IMG/VR virus record: IMGVR_UViG_3300047550_003830
Location: 1-24,259 of that record
DNA from: a virus
Strand: one strand, 5' to 3'
Length of the DNA: 24,259 nucleotides
A program made the translations under genes and the position numbers. Positions 7,426 through 14,840 of this stretch are shown here, in pieces (position 1 is the stretch's first letter; each line of letters opens with the position of its first letter). The notes beneath the pieces are model-generated. The model saw nothing but the letters and a program-made list of their open reading frames with translations, was not told the origin of the DNA and made no database searches.

Positions 7426-7922
7426 TGCCAATTGTAAAAACAATCGTAGGAAATATTCCTGAATTATTTAAAGAAGGCAAAGTGCCTAATTTATTAGCAA
7501 ATCCCACTAATTGTCAAAAAGTGATGATAGGATTAGGGGCAGAGCTTGCTGAAGAATTTCATATTATTAATGATGTAGATCATGGTTTTCCTTTACCTGC
7601 TGAATATAGAATAGGCGACTATTCTGCAGTAAGATTAGGAGAGCAAGCTACTATCCTTAATTTCTATGTAATCATGGAACCAAATGGTCATTTTGAATAC
7701 AGCGCATTAAAAAACTGTCTTAAAAAATTATCTAACGAAGCCCAAGCAGCAGGTACTTATATTCAGCTTACTTTTCCTTTAATTACTCCTTCTGAATATG
7801 GAGCTAAATGGGAAATAGTAAAGAGAATCCTTGATACTCAAGAAAACTTACTAATAACTGTAGTTCAACATGATCAAAGAGAAGTACGAGTGGGTGAAGG
7901 AGAAGCTGACTCAGCATCCTGA
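7425..7922 (+). CDS. Macro-domain protein (ADP-ribose binding fold)
   Basis: A 165-residue protein with the layout of a macro domain: the hydrophobic strand and loop NLLANPTNCQ (21-31) where canonical enzymes have AHGCNC, the glycine-containing loop VMIGLGAELAEEF (33-45), the strand TILNFYV (76-82), FEYSALKNCLKKL (90-102), and a final strand ending in ITPSEYGAKWEIV (120-132), where canonical members have GxGLAGGDW. Macro domains bind or hydrolyse ADP-ribose derivatives. The second phosphate-binding loop is degenerate, so hydrolase activity is uncertain. Its ATG overlaps the helicase stop by one base. Phage macro proteins have been proposed to undo host ADP-ribosylation; that role here is inference. 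Another ligand with a diphosphate is possible. Confidence 0.65.
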   Translation: MPIVKTIVGNIPELFKEGKVPNLLANPTNCQKVMIGLGAELAEEFHIINDVDHGFPLPAEYRIGDYSAVRLGEQATILNFYVIMEPNGHFEYSALKNCLKKLSNEAQAAGTYIQLTFPLITPSEYGAKWEIVKRILDTQENLLITVVQHDQREVRVGEGEADSAS

Positions 7923-8166
7923 ATTAAGAGATTCTAATGAAAGATTGTATTATCACTATCTTAAAGAGATAGGTTATGATATGAACAAATCTTTCAAAGA
8001 TGCTCTAAAAGACATGGAAAAAAGAATTATTCCTTATCTAGATAGTTTTGGTCGTGCGTCTCGCAAAGTTCAAGAAGAACATCCGCATTTAAGAGGTAAA
8101 TCTTATGGTAAAAGAAAGGGCGAAAAGCAAGATAAAATACGTCAAGAAATTAGGGATTTGACTTAA
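7870..8166 (+). CDS. Small basic hypothetical protein, 98 residues
   Basis: A 98-residue highly charged protein that starts 53 bases inside the macro-domain gene. The N-terminal half is helical (EKYEWVKEKLTQHPELRDSN); the C-terminal half has the pattern SFGRASRKVQEEHPHLRG followed by KSYGKRKGEKQDKIR, which I associate with short conserved proteins in phages of low-GC hosts, often of unknown function. The positively charged end suggests nucleic-acid binding. No enzyme motif is present. It is the last gene of this tightly overlapping string; a 48-base gap follows. Confidence 0.7.
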   Translation: MIKEKYEWVKEKLTQHPELRDSNERLYYHYLKEIGYDMNKSFKDALKDMEKRIIPYLDSFGRASRKVQEEHPHLRGKSYGKRKGEKQDKIRQEIRDLT

Positions 8167-8214
8167 AATTCAGTATTTTTATTAAGTAGTAAATTAATCT
8201 AAAATCAAACATTT
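8167..8214 (+). promoter_or_regulatory. Leader/possible promoter region of the SSB cassette
   Basis: This 48-base gap, one of the longer ones in the window, ends in an A-rich leader (taaaatcaaacattt) just before the ATG at 8215. It is the natural place for a promoter for the Sak4-SSB genes, but I do not find the Bacteroidota TAnnTTTG box in it, so promoter function is unproven. Confidence 0.35.
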
Positions 8215-8889
8215 ATGGGGCAATTAGTGTTCCTGGTTGGAAAATCAGGTATGGGGAAATCTACCTCACTAAGAAATCTAAATCCAGATGAAACTGTGAT
8301 CATAAACACAGACCAAAAGGCTCTGCCGTTTAAGCAGTTTAATCTAAAGTACAACGAAGAAAAGCGTAATTATCGCAAGACTTCTGATGTTAGTGTAGTT
8401 ATAGCTACATTGAAAAAAGTCAATGATCTTCCTCATGTAAAGACTATTATTATTGATACATGGTCAAGAATTATGACTGATGCTATTATGAATCCCGCAT
8501 TTAGAGCTGAAAAAGGCTTTGACAAATGGACTAAGATGGCAGCTGCCCAGTATGATCTGATAAACTTTATCAATGACTCTATGAGAGAAGATATAATAGT
8601 TTATCTGTTTGCTCATCCTGAAACGCATTTTGATGAAGCAGGTTTTGCTTCTGAGCGTATCGGTGTACAAGGCAAAATGCTAGAGAGATTTGTGCCTGAG
8701 TCATTCAGCACAATTGTTCTTTATGCTGAGATAATCAAAACACCTGGGCAACCTAACAAACATGTATTTAGAACTGTTTCATCAGGCTCTGATACTTGTA
8801 AAACTCCTCTAGATATGTTTGAGGAGACAGCAATAGACAATGACTTGGCTATTGTTAATAATGCAATTCGTGAATATTATTCAATTTAA
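8215..8889 (+). CDS. Sak4-like RecA-fold ATPase (recombination)
   Basis: A 224-residue single-domain ATPase of the AAA_24/Sak4 type. Walker A is GKSGMGKS (residues 9-16), followed by ETVIINTDQKALPF, where related proteins have a similar Asp-Lys/Pro block. Walker B is TIIIDTWS (about 79-86). The strand VYLFAHPETH near residue 125 carries the sensor-like polar residues. Sak4 proteins are phage single-strand annealing or Rad51-like recombinases usually encoded beside an SSB, and here an SSB-type gene lies two genes downstream, which strengthens the call. It begins the 8215-10081 cassette after a 48-base gap. It would act with SSB in recombination-dependent replication and repair. Confidence 0.82.
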   Translation: MGQLVFLVGKSGMGKSTSLRNLNPDETVIINTDQKALPFKQFNLKYNEEKRNYRKTSDVSVVIATLKKVNDLPHVKTIIIDTWSRIMTDAIMNPAFRAEKGFDKWTKMAAAQYDLINFINDSMREDIIVYLFAHPETHFDEAGFASERIGVQGKMLERFVPESFSTIVLYAEIIKTPGQPNKHVFRTVSSGSDTCKTPLDMFEETAIDNDLAIVNNAIREYYSI

Positions 8890-8912
8890 TTTTAAATCAA
8901 AAACAAAACAAC
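8890..8912 (+). promoter_or_regulatory. A-rich translation leader
   Basis: A 23-base gap consisting almost only of A and C with a T-rich head (ttttaaatc, then aaaacaaaacaac), reaching to the ATG at 8913. It matches the leader at 1426-1441 in composition and order and has no Shine-Dalgarno. A strong, unstructured leader fits an abundantly made protein. Confidence 0.5.
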
Positions 8913-9455
8913 ATGGAGAATGTAGTTTGGGGCGAAGTACCCGCACAAAGAACAAGAAAACAGGAGCAATTTTCTCATCCTGTAGTAACAATGTCAGCAA
9001 TTGATAAACCAGGTGCTGGCCGTAAATTTAGTTTTAACAAGGCAGCTCAAGAAGCTCTTGGAATCAAAGGCGAAGACAGAGTTAGCTTTGGTTTTGAAAC
9101 AAACGGTAAAAGAATCTTTATCCGTAAAGCAGAAGGTGATGCTGGTTTTCAGCTAACTAAAACTTGTACTCTTAGTGATAAGAGAACATATGAGTTTATT
9201 GCAAAGCGTTGGGATCTAAACTCAGAAGTAGAGAATCATTTAGCAATTGCTATGGGAGATTCTTATGGTGAGTTTCAATTGATGACCTCTACTGAGCCTA
9301 CAGTTATTAATACTGTAGAAGAAGTAGTTGAAGAAACTGTAATTGAAGAGGAAGTACTTCCAGAGCCTGCAGTAGAAGAAGAAGTAGAATATCATTTAGA
9401 TGCCAAAGTAGATACTGATTCTACTGCAACTGATATTGATGAAGACGTTTGGTAA
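8913..9455 (+). CDS. Acidic-tailed protein beside SSB
   Basis: A 180-residue protein in two parts. Residues about 20-110 form a compact domain (VVTMSAIDKPGAGRKFSF, then an Asp/Arg-rich strand set); residues about 128-180 are a low-complexity acidic tail packed with Glu and Val, ending Asp-Ile-Asp-Glu-Asp-Val-Trp. The final acidic residues with an aromatic end are the hallmark of SSB-type tails that dock partner proteins and keep the protein off single-stranded DNA. The next gene product ends in the same way. The N-terminal domain is not one I can name: the GxGRKFSFNKAAQEALGI string is reminiscent of swapped-hairpin AbrB DNA-binding folds, but that is weak. It sits between Sak4-like ATPase and SSB with a strong A-rich leader. 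Confidence 0.7.
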   Translation: MENVVWGEVPAQRTRKQEQFSHPVVTMSAIDKPGAGRKFSFNKAAQEALGIKGEDRVSFGFETNGKRIFIRKAEGDAGFQLTKTCTLSDKRTYEFIAKRWDLNSEVENHLAIAMGDSYGEFQLMTSTEPTVINTVEEVVEETVIEEEVLPEPAVEEEVEYHLDAKVDTDSTATDIDEDVW

Positions 9456-9484
9456 TTTTTTTAACTTTTTAAACACACAAAACA
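9456..9484 (+). promoter_or_regulatory. A-rich translation leader
   Basis: A 29-base gap with a T-rich part (ttttttaacttttt) and then aaacacacaaaaca directly before the ATG at 9485. It resembles the leaders at 1426 and 8890 and sets the start of the SSB gene. Confidence 0.5.
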
Positions 9485-10081
9485 ATGATTAATTTGAATG
9501 ACGCGTCTTTTGACGCAAAAGAAGGAGCAGCAATTTTTAATGACGGTAAAGCTGGTATTGCTGAAAATGTAACTTTGTCTATTAGCAAAAAGAAACCTGA
9601 AGATAAAGAAGGTTCGCCTGATTACAAGCTTAGTTTTACTGATGCAGCGGGTGGATCTTGCAACAGTTCTTTCTGGTATGTAGAAAAAGCTACTGAGTAT
9701 TCTACTATCGATGAGCAAGTAGCTAAGCAAGGTAAAGTAATGAAGCATGTGATTCATGCTATCTATGGAAACACTTATCAGTTTCCTAGCTTTAACTCTG
9801 CTCGTGAGATGCTAGATGGCTGTATGAAAATCATCCGTGATGGTTTGGCTCAAGGACCTAAATTCCGTGTGTTTGCTAACTATGGTACTACTAGTTCTGT
9901 AAAGAATTATATTCAGCCTCGCAGCTGGGTGCCATTTATGGAGCCAATGAGTGTTGCTCTTGCAGACACAAGATTGAAACCAGGAAATCTTGACGCTATG
10001 GCTAAGCTTCAAGCAGATAACGTTGCTGCACCTGCAGCTTCTTCTGCGGCAGCTGCTACAGTAGATGGAGATGATTGGTAA
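9485..10081 (+). CDS. ssb-like: Single-stranded DNA-binding protein, phage type
   Basis: A 198-residue protein that starts Met-Ile-Asn-Leu-Asn-Asp-Ala-Ser-Phe-Asp-Ala-Lys. The core (about 9-165) contains the block GIAENVTLSISKKKPEDKEG and aromatic strands (SSFWYVEKATEY; NTYQFPSFNSAREML); this resembles the SSB family found in crAss-like phages as I remember it. The end is an Ala-rich linker (AAPAASSAAAATV) and the acidic tip Asp-Gly-Asp-Asp-Trp, a clear SSB-type docking tail. It would coat single-stranded DNA at the fork and recruit primase, Sak4-like ATPase or nuclease. The gene has a strong A-rich leader, comparatively GC-richer codons than its neighbours, and a strong terminator right after it, all consistent with high expression. 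Confidence 0.75.
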   Translation: MINLNDASFDAKEGAAIFNDGKAGIAENVTLSISKKKPEDKEGSPDYKLSFTDAAGGSCNSSFWYVEKATEYSTIDEQVAKQGKVMKHVIHAIYGNTYQFPSFNSAREMLDGCMKIIRDGLAQGPKFRVFANYGTTSSVKNYIQPRSWVPFMEPMSVALADTRLKPGNLDAMAKLQADNVAAPAASSAAAATVDGDDW

Positions 10082-10098
10082 TAATCTTTAACTTTACA

Positions 10099-10127
10099 GG
10101 AGGGAGTTCTAACAGCTCCCTCCTTTT
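10099..10127 (+). terminator. Intrinsic terminator after the SSB gene
   Basis: GGAGGGAG at 10099-10106 pairs with CTCCCTCC at 10116-10123, with two more weak pairs inward, and the stem is followed by TTTTATTTT. It sits 17 bases after the SSB stop and only 5 bases before the primase ATG at 10133, so the primase cannot have its own promoter after it. Readthrough, antitermination, or a promoter within 10082-10098 is required. Confidence 0.85.
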
Positions 10128-10132
10128 ATTTT

Positions 10133-11143
10133 ATGGAAGAAATAAATCTTAATTCTATTACGTTTAACAGCTTAATTACTAGAGAAGATATATTAAAGCA
10201 TGTTACCCAAGAAGAAATTTATAGTTTTTATTTAGGAGAAGACGTAAGCAAACTAGGTGTTTTTCATAGTCCTCTTCGTGAGGATAATATTCCATCATTT
10301 GCACTTTATTTTCATAAAGTTAATCGTAACATATTAATGTTTAAAGATTTTGCTACAGGAGACTGTGGCGACTTTGTGATATTAGTACTTAAAATGTTTA
10401 ATCTCTCTTATTCAGAGGCATTAAAGAAAGTTGCATTTGATATGAAACTGGCTGAGTTTAATATTAACGTGTCCCAAACTCCTGTTCAATATACTAAAAT
10501 TATGCAGAAAGATTCTGTAGAACTAGGTATTAAGATTAGACCTTGGCAGGTACGTGATAAGATTTATTGGTCAGCATTTGGAATTAGAAAAAAAACTTTA
10601 GAAAAGTTTAATGTTTATCCAATTGATTATGTGTTTTATAATACTACTGCTGTAAAAACAAGTGACTATGCTTATGCATATGTAGAAATTAAAGACGGCA
10701 AAGTAAGTTATAAAATCTATCAGCCATTAGAAACTAAAATTAAAAAATGGATTAACAATGCAAATTATACTGTTCATCAAGGCTATACTCAGTTACCTTC
10801 TGTTGGAGATTTATTAATTATAACAAAATCTTTAAAAGATGTAATGAGTCTTCATGATTGTATGGGAGTAAGTGCAATAGGCTTACAATCAGAATCAGTT
10901 ATGATGAAAGAATCTGTTATGGACGAGTATAAATCTAGATTTAAAAAAGTAATATGTCTGTTTGACAATGATGATGCAGGTAAGAAATTATCTGAAAGTT
11001 TTACTGCTAAATACAATGTCCCGCACTTCTTTGTGCCTGAATTACCTAAAGTAACAGACTTTAGTGACTTAGTAAAAGCAGTAGGTGTAGAAGAAGCGGT
11101 TAAGATTATTAATACTAAAATTGAAGACATATGGAATTTGTAG
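10133..11143 (+). CDS. dnaG-like: DnaG-like primase with altered active site
   Basis: A 336-residue protein with the layout of DnaG primase. Residues 40-100 follow the zinc-binding domain (VFHSPLREDNIPSFALYF, then GDFVILVLKMFNLSYSEAL) but lack the Cys/His ligands. The TOPRIM domain follows: ITKSLKD at 230-236, CMGVSAIGLQSES, and VICLFDNDDAGK at 273-284 with the metal-binding Asp set. In TOPRIM enzymes the first motif ends in a conserved Glu (EGYMD in DnaG); here the position is Lys232, with Asp236 kept. The primase should synthesise the RNA primers for lagging-strand replication with the DnaB-like helicase at 6346. The loss of Glu suggests either a known phage variant that uses other acidic residues or an inactive, structural TOPRIM. 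It ends 13 bases inside the next gene. Confidence 0.78.
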   Translation: MEEINLNSITFNSLITREDILKHVTQEEIYSFYLGEDVSKLGVFHSPLREDNIPSFALYFHKVNRNILMFKDFATGDCGDFVILVLKMFNLSYSEALKKVAFDMKLAEFNINVSQTPVQYTKIMQKDSVELGIKIRPWQVRDKIYWSAFGIRKKTLEKFNVYPIDYVFYNTTAVKTSDYAYAYVEIKDGKVSYKIYQPLETKIKKWINNANYTVHQGYTQLPSVGDLLIITKSLKDVMSLHDCMGVSAIGLQSESVMMKESVMDEYKSRFKKVICLFDNDDAGKKLSESFTAKYNVPHFFVPELPKVTDFSDLVKAVGVEEAVKIINTKIEDIWNL

Positions 11144-11328
11144 ATTTTGTAGAATGGTTAGAAAATTTGCCTACTCAAACATTAACAGATGAGTTAAAAG
11201 AGAGTATTATTACTGAAGTAGACAGTTTAATTTTTGATATAAAAGAAACAGTGTTTGCAGAAGGTATTACAGAAGGCAAAGAAAAAACTGTAGAAATTAT
11301 TAAAGATTTTTTAGATGATAATTTATGA
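11131..11328 (+). CDS. Small acidic hypothetical protein, 65 residues
   Basis: A 65-residue acidic protein, rich in Glu, Asp, Leu and Ile, mainly helical, starting Met-Glu-Phe-Val-Asp-Phe. It overlaps the primase end by 13 bases and the VWA gene start by 4, so it is an integral part of the operon. No membrane segment, signal or motif is present. An acidic partner or inhibitor of a neighbouring DNA-binding protein, such as the primase, is conceivable but not shown. Confidence 0.65.
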   Translation: MEFVDFVEWLENLPTQTLTDELKESIITEVDSLIFDIKETVFAEGITEGKEKTVEIIKDFLDDNL

Positions 11329-12500
11329 ATAAACAAGAATCTCTTAGTAAAATTAGTAAAGATCTAATGCTAAAAGAGCCTTATTATGGGTTTTTCTTAA
11401 TGGCACTAAATAGAATCTGGACTAATAAAGTTCCTACTGCTGGTGTCAGCAAAGATGGGATTAATTATAGGTTATATATAGGTGAAGATTTTTGGACTAG
11501 TTTATCAGATAGTCATCGTAAAGGTTTGCTTAAACATGAGTTACTTCATATTGCTTTTGGACATCTAACAATGTATTTTAAATTCTCCAATAAGCGCCGC
11601 GCTAATGTTGCGATGGACATGGAAATAAATCAATACATTGATGAAGAAAATCTGCCTGAAGGAGGAATTAAGCTCAGCGATTATGAAGATTTAAATTTGG
11701 ATCCTAAAGCTGGTTGTAGATATTACTATGATAAGCTTAAAGAACTAGAAGATCAAAAAGAAAAAAACGGATCTTGTGGTAATAGCAACATGGATAATCT
11801 TCTTGATGGCATAAAAAACGGAAACATTCCTGATCATAGTACTTGGGAAGAATTTGAAGGTTTAACAGAAGCTGAAGAGAAATTATTAGATAAGCAGATT
11901 CAAAGGATACTTAACGATGCCGAACAAAAAACTAAATCTCGTGGAGGACATGTGCCTGATGAGATAGCGGACAAAATTATTCTCGAAGAAATTCTTCCGC
12001 CAAAGTTTAACTGGAAGAATTACATCCGAAGATTTACTGGAGTAAGTACAAAGATCTATACGAGAAAGACTCGTCGCAAGGAGAATCTTAAGTTTCCTGA
12101 TAATCCTGCTTTAAAAATTAAAATGCGCCAAAAGATGCTGGTTGCTATCGATACTTCTGGATCTGTAAATAACGAAGAACTCAAAGAATTTATGAATGAG
12201 ATTCATCATTTACATAAAGCAGGAGTTGACATCAGAATCATTCAGTGTGATACGGTAATAAGATCTTCTAAAGATTATGACGGCAAATTTGAGCTAGACA
12301 TAGTAGGTCGTGGGGGAACTAGCTTTGATCCTGTATTAGAGTTTTATGGGGCACACAAAGAATACACTAGTTTGATTTATTTTACTGACGGAGAATGTTC
12401 TACAAGCATGAAACCGTCAAAGCCTGTGTTGTGGGTTATATCTGGGCAATCTCATATGCCAGAAAACCTTCCAGGAAAAGTTATAAAATTAGAATTATAA
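11325..12500 (+). CDS. VWA-like metallopeptidase (DUF2201 type)
   Basis: A 391-residue protein with two domains. The N-terminal part has the zinc-protease motif HELLH (His71-Glu72-Leu-Leu-His75) in KHELLHIAFGHL, and a following MDMEINQYID block (97-106). The C-terminal part is a von Willebrand factor A domain with a MIDAS set: Asp276-Thr-Ser-Gly-Ser280, Thr332 in GRGGTSFDP and Asp355 in YFTDGE. This is the architecture of DUF2201 VWA-like predicted peptidases. These proteins commonly pair with a MoxR-type AAA ATPase, and one is encoded 12 bases downstream. In bacteria MoxR-VWA pairs act in metal insertion or protein assembly. Why a phage has one in its replication block is unknown. Confidence 0.85.
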   Translation: MNKQESLSKISKDLMLKEPYYGFFLMALNRIWTNKVPTAGVSKDGINYRLYIGEDFWTSLSDSHRKGLLKHELLHIAFGHLTMYFKFSNKRRANVAMDMEINQYIDEENLPEGGIKLSDYEDLNLDPKAGCRYYYDKLKELEDQKEKNGSCGNSNMDNLLDGIKNGNIPDHSTWEEFEGLTEAEEKLLDKQIQRILNDAEQKTKSRGGHVPDEIADKIILEEILPPKFNWKNYIRRFTGVSTKIYTRKTRRKENLKFPDNPALKIKMRQKMLVAIDTSGSVNNEELKEFMNEIHHLHKAGVDIRIIQCDTVIRSSKDYDGKFELDIVGRGGTSFDPVLEFYGAHKEYTSLIYFTDGECSTSMKPSKPVLWVISGQSHMPENLPGKVIKLEL

Positions 12501-12512
12501 AAGAAAAACATT

Positions 12513-13682
12513 ATGAGTCAAGTACAATTAAACATTGATGAATTAAAGGGATTTTTATCTCACATGGTTAAGAATAACCAACACATTCAGTCAGAAGGTA
12601 AAGTGCCTGTGACTATTAATATCATGGGCGATGCGGGCCTCGGTAAGACTTCAGCTATTTTGCAGGTTGCAAAAGAAACTAACATGGACATGGTTAAGCT
12701 AAATTTGGCTCAGTTTGAAGAACTTGGTGATTTGATCGGCTTTCCTGTTAAAGAATATCAAGTAAAAAATTCTGAGGGTAAAACTTTATGGATTACTGAA
12801 CAAGAAATTGAAACAGCTAGCTCTAAAGGATACAGAGTTGTAGGCAAGCGTATGGCGCATGCTGCTCCTGAATGGATCCAAGGTAAAGGCGAAGGTGGTT
12901 TCTTAATTCTTGATGACTTTACTCGCGCTGACCATAGATTTATGCAGGCAGTTATGGAGATTTGTGATCGTCAAGAATATGCTTCTTGGAAATTACCTAA
13001 AAATTGGCATGTTATCCTTACTACTAATCCTGACAATGGTGATTATAATGTTACTAGTCTTGACGTAGCTCAGCAAACCAGATTTATTTCTGTAGAGCTG
13101 AAATATGACGCTAATGTTTGGGCTCGTTGGGCAGAAGAAGTAGGCATTGATGGCCGTTGTATAAACTTCATGTTGATGAATCCAGAGCTAGTAAGCCAGA
13201 GAGTGAATCCAAGAAGTATTACTACGTTCTTTAATGCTATTAGTTCTATTCAAAATTTCTATGATGAACTACCGTTGATTCAAATGATCGGCGAGGGTTC
13301 TGTAGGATCTGATTTCAGTTCTATGTTTGTAATGTTTATTAATAACAAACTTGACACGCTGATCTCTCCTGAAGAAATTATGACCAAAGATGAGAAAGCA
13401 GTATTTGAGATTCTTGAAAGTATCGTAGGAAAAGATGATGAGTTTAGAGCAGATTTATCTAGCGTAATGGCAACCAGAGTTGTAAACTATTGCTTGACTA
13501 AAGCAAAAACACAACATGTACCTGACAGTATGATAAATCGTCTTGCTAAAATCACTACTACTTGTACTGCTTTTACGGATGATCTTAAGTATTACATTTC
13601 AAAAGAATTATTGGGCGGGAACAAAACTAAGTTTGCTAAGCTTATGTTGGATCCCAAAGTTGCTAACATGGTAATTAAATAG
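12513..13682 (+). CDS. moxR-like: MoxR-like AAA ATPase
   Basis: A 389-residue AAA+ ATPase. Walker A is GDAGLGKT (39-46). Walker B is GGFLILDDFTRAD (128-140), with the acidic pair Asp134-Asp135. Sensor-1 is likely in HVILTTNPDN near residue 170, and QQTRFISVEL (about 190) follows as the region near the arginine finger. The remainder (about 220-389) is the lid and a helical extension. MoxR ATPases act as chaperones with VWA-domain proteins, and the VWA-like peptidase gene lies directly upstream, in the same operon. The start ATG has an A-rich leader (aaaagaaaaacatt). It could alternatively be an RNA or DNA helicase-type AAA protein, but no such extra motif is seen. Confidence 0.85.
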   Translation: MSQVQLNIDELKGFLSHMVKNNQHIQSEGKVPVTINIMGDAGLGKTSAILQVAKETNMDMVKLNLAQFEELGDLIGFPVKEYQVKNSEGKTLWITEQEIETASSKGYRVVGKRMAHAAPEWIQGKGEGGFLILDDFTRADHRFMQAVMEICDRQEYASWKLPKNWHVILTTNPDNGDYNVTSLDVAQQTRFISVELKYDANVWARWAEEVGIDGRCINFMLMNPELVSQRVNPRSITTFFNAISSIQNFYDELPLIQMIGEGSVGSDFSSMFVMFINNKLDTLISPEEIMTKDEKAVFEILESIVGKDDEFRADLSSVMATRVVNYCLTKAKTQHVPDSMINRLAKITTTCTAFTDDLKYYISKELLGGNKTKFAKLMLDPKVANMVIK

Positions 13683-13684
13683 TC

Positions 13685-14824
13685 ATGAAAACATTATTAA
13701 AATTTGTTGGAGAAGTAGATGTTAATGGAAATTTATGTGACATTCATTTACACCAAGTGCAAACTTTGGATCATAAGAAGCCTTTTAATATCATCAAGAA
13801 AAAAGATTATACTCCTAGTTTAGGAGATAAGTTTTATTTCTTGCCTGGCGTTAATATTCCTAGAGTAAAAATGAAAGATTTTACTGTAGAGTATAATGTA
13901 AAAGTTGTCAGAGATATTAAAGATGCTACTGTTGTGTTTGGCAGTAATCTTAGTAATAAAAAAGTTCTAACAACTAACTGGCTTTATACTGTGGGTACTA
14001 TTCAATTTACTAATTGTTTTAATGCATTGGTCGAGCTAGGTAGATTAGATCAACAAACTATAGAGCGTGTGAAAACAGCTTTAGAGTTTTATACAGAAGC
14101 TAAGATTATTTCTGACTATAGATCTATTGCTATGATGGGCGATGATAGTTTGTATAAAAACTTAATTGTTAATCCTGCTTATGAGTTTACTCGATCTAAA
14201 GAGAGTGAATATGTAAACGAAGTTGAGGAAGATTATCTCGACATAGTAAACTATCTAGATGGTAAAGAAGTTCTTGATGAAAGTTGCATATTAGATCTTT
14301 TAAATGGCGAAGATGCTGTGTTGATTAATAAAGAAGTATATGGTCAGCTAGCAGTAATGCTCCAAAGTTCAGATCAAGACAATCATGTTGTTGCTATGGA
14401 AATCTTGGCTAACTGTAAGTACAAAGAAAGCCTGTATTATATTTTAAAGCTAATGAGTCTGTATTCTTCGCAAATGATAAACTGCAGAAGCGTAGGGCAT
14501 GTTAACTTTAAGAGTTTGCTGAGCTATCTAGGCATAGACAAATACGGTATGAAGTTTACAACAGACGGGCGTATTGCTAAGCTTATGGAAAAAGGAGTAT
14601 TAACACCTGGAATGATTACTAGTATTATTAAAGATGATCTTTGTAATCCTGAAAGTTTTTACTCTAGTATGGTGCAGATTAAAACTCTTACTGTAAATGA
14701 CGAGATTCATAAGTATTTCAATAAAAACTATACTTTTGATTTATTGCCAGACTTTGAGCCAGTGCCTGAAGACAAAGCAGAACCAGTAAAACAGCCGACT
14801 CAAGAACAAACAACCTGGCTATAA
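13685..14824 (+). CDS. Conserved-looking unknown, 379 residues
   Basis: A 379-residue soluble protein that starts two bases after the AAA ATPase. The first 100 residues contain beta-rich blocks (LLKFVGEVDVNG; NWLYTVGTIQF); the middle is acidic and helical (VNEVEEDYLDIVNYLDG). Residues about 230-270 (AVMLQSSDQDNHVVAMEILANC) resemble a HEAT-like helical pair. The end (about 355-379) is a Pro/Glu/Gln-rich tail finishing Thr-Thr-Trp-Leu. No catalytic motif is visible. The order VWA peptidase, MoxR ATPase, this gene suggests a third component or substrate of that pair, which is inference. I do not recognise a family. Confidence 0.75.
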   Translation: MKTLLKFVGEVDVNGNLCDIHLHQVQTLDHKKPFNIIKKKDYTPSLGDKFYFLPGVNIPRVKMKDFTVEYNVKVVRDIKDATVVFGSNLSNKKVLTTNWLYTVGTIQFTNCFNALVELGRLDQQTIERVKTALEFYTEAKIISDYRSIAMMGDDSLYKNLIVNPAYEFTRSKESEYVNEVEEDYLDIVNYLDGKEVLDESCILDLLNGEDAVLINKEVYGQLAVMLQSSDQDNHVVAMEILANCKYKESLYYILKLMSLYSSQMINCRSVGHVNFKSLLSYLGIDKYGMKFTTDGRIAKLMEKGVLTPGMITSIIKDDLCNPESFYSSMVQIKTLTVNDEIHKYFNKNYTFDLLPDFEPVPEDKAEPVKQPTQEQTTWL

Positions 14825-14840
14825 ACAAACATGCGTAATT

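Noticed and set aside
8167-8214. Bacteroidota promoter before the Sak4-like gene
   Set aside because: No TAnnTTTG box with a proper upstream element was found in the gap.
9461-10012. Minus-strand open frames opposite the SSB gene
   Set aside because: Their products show no motif and they run antisense to a well-supported gene with a clear acidic tail.
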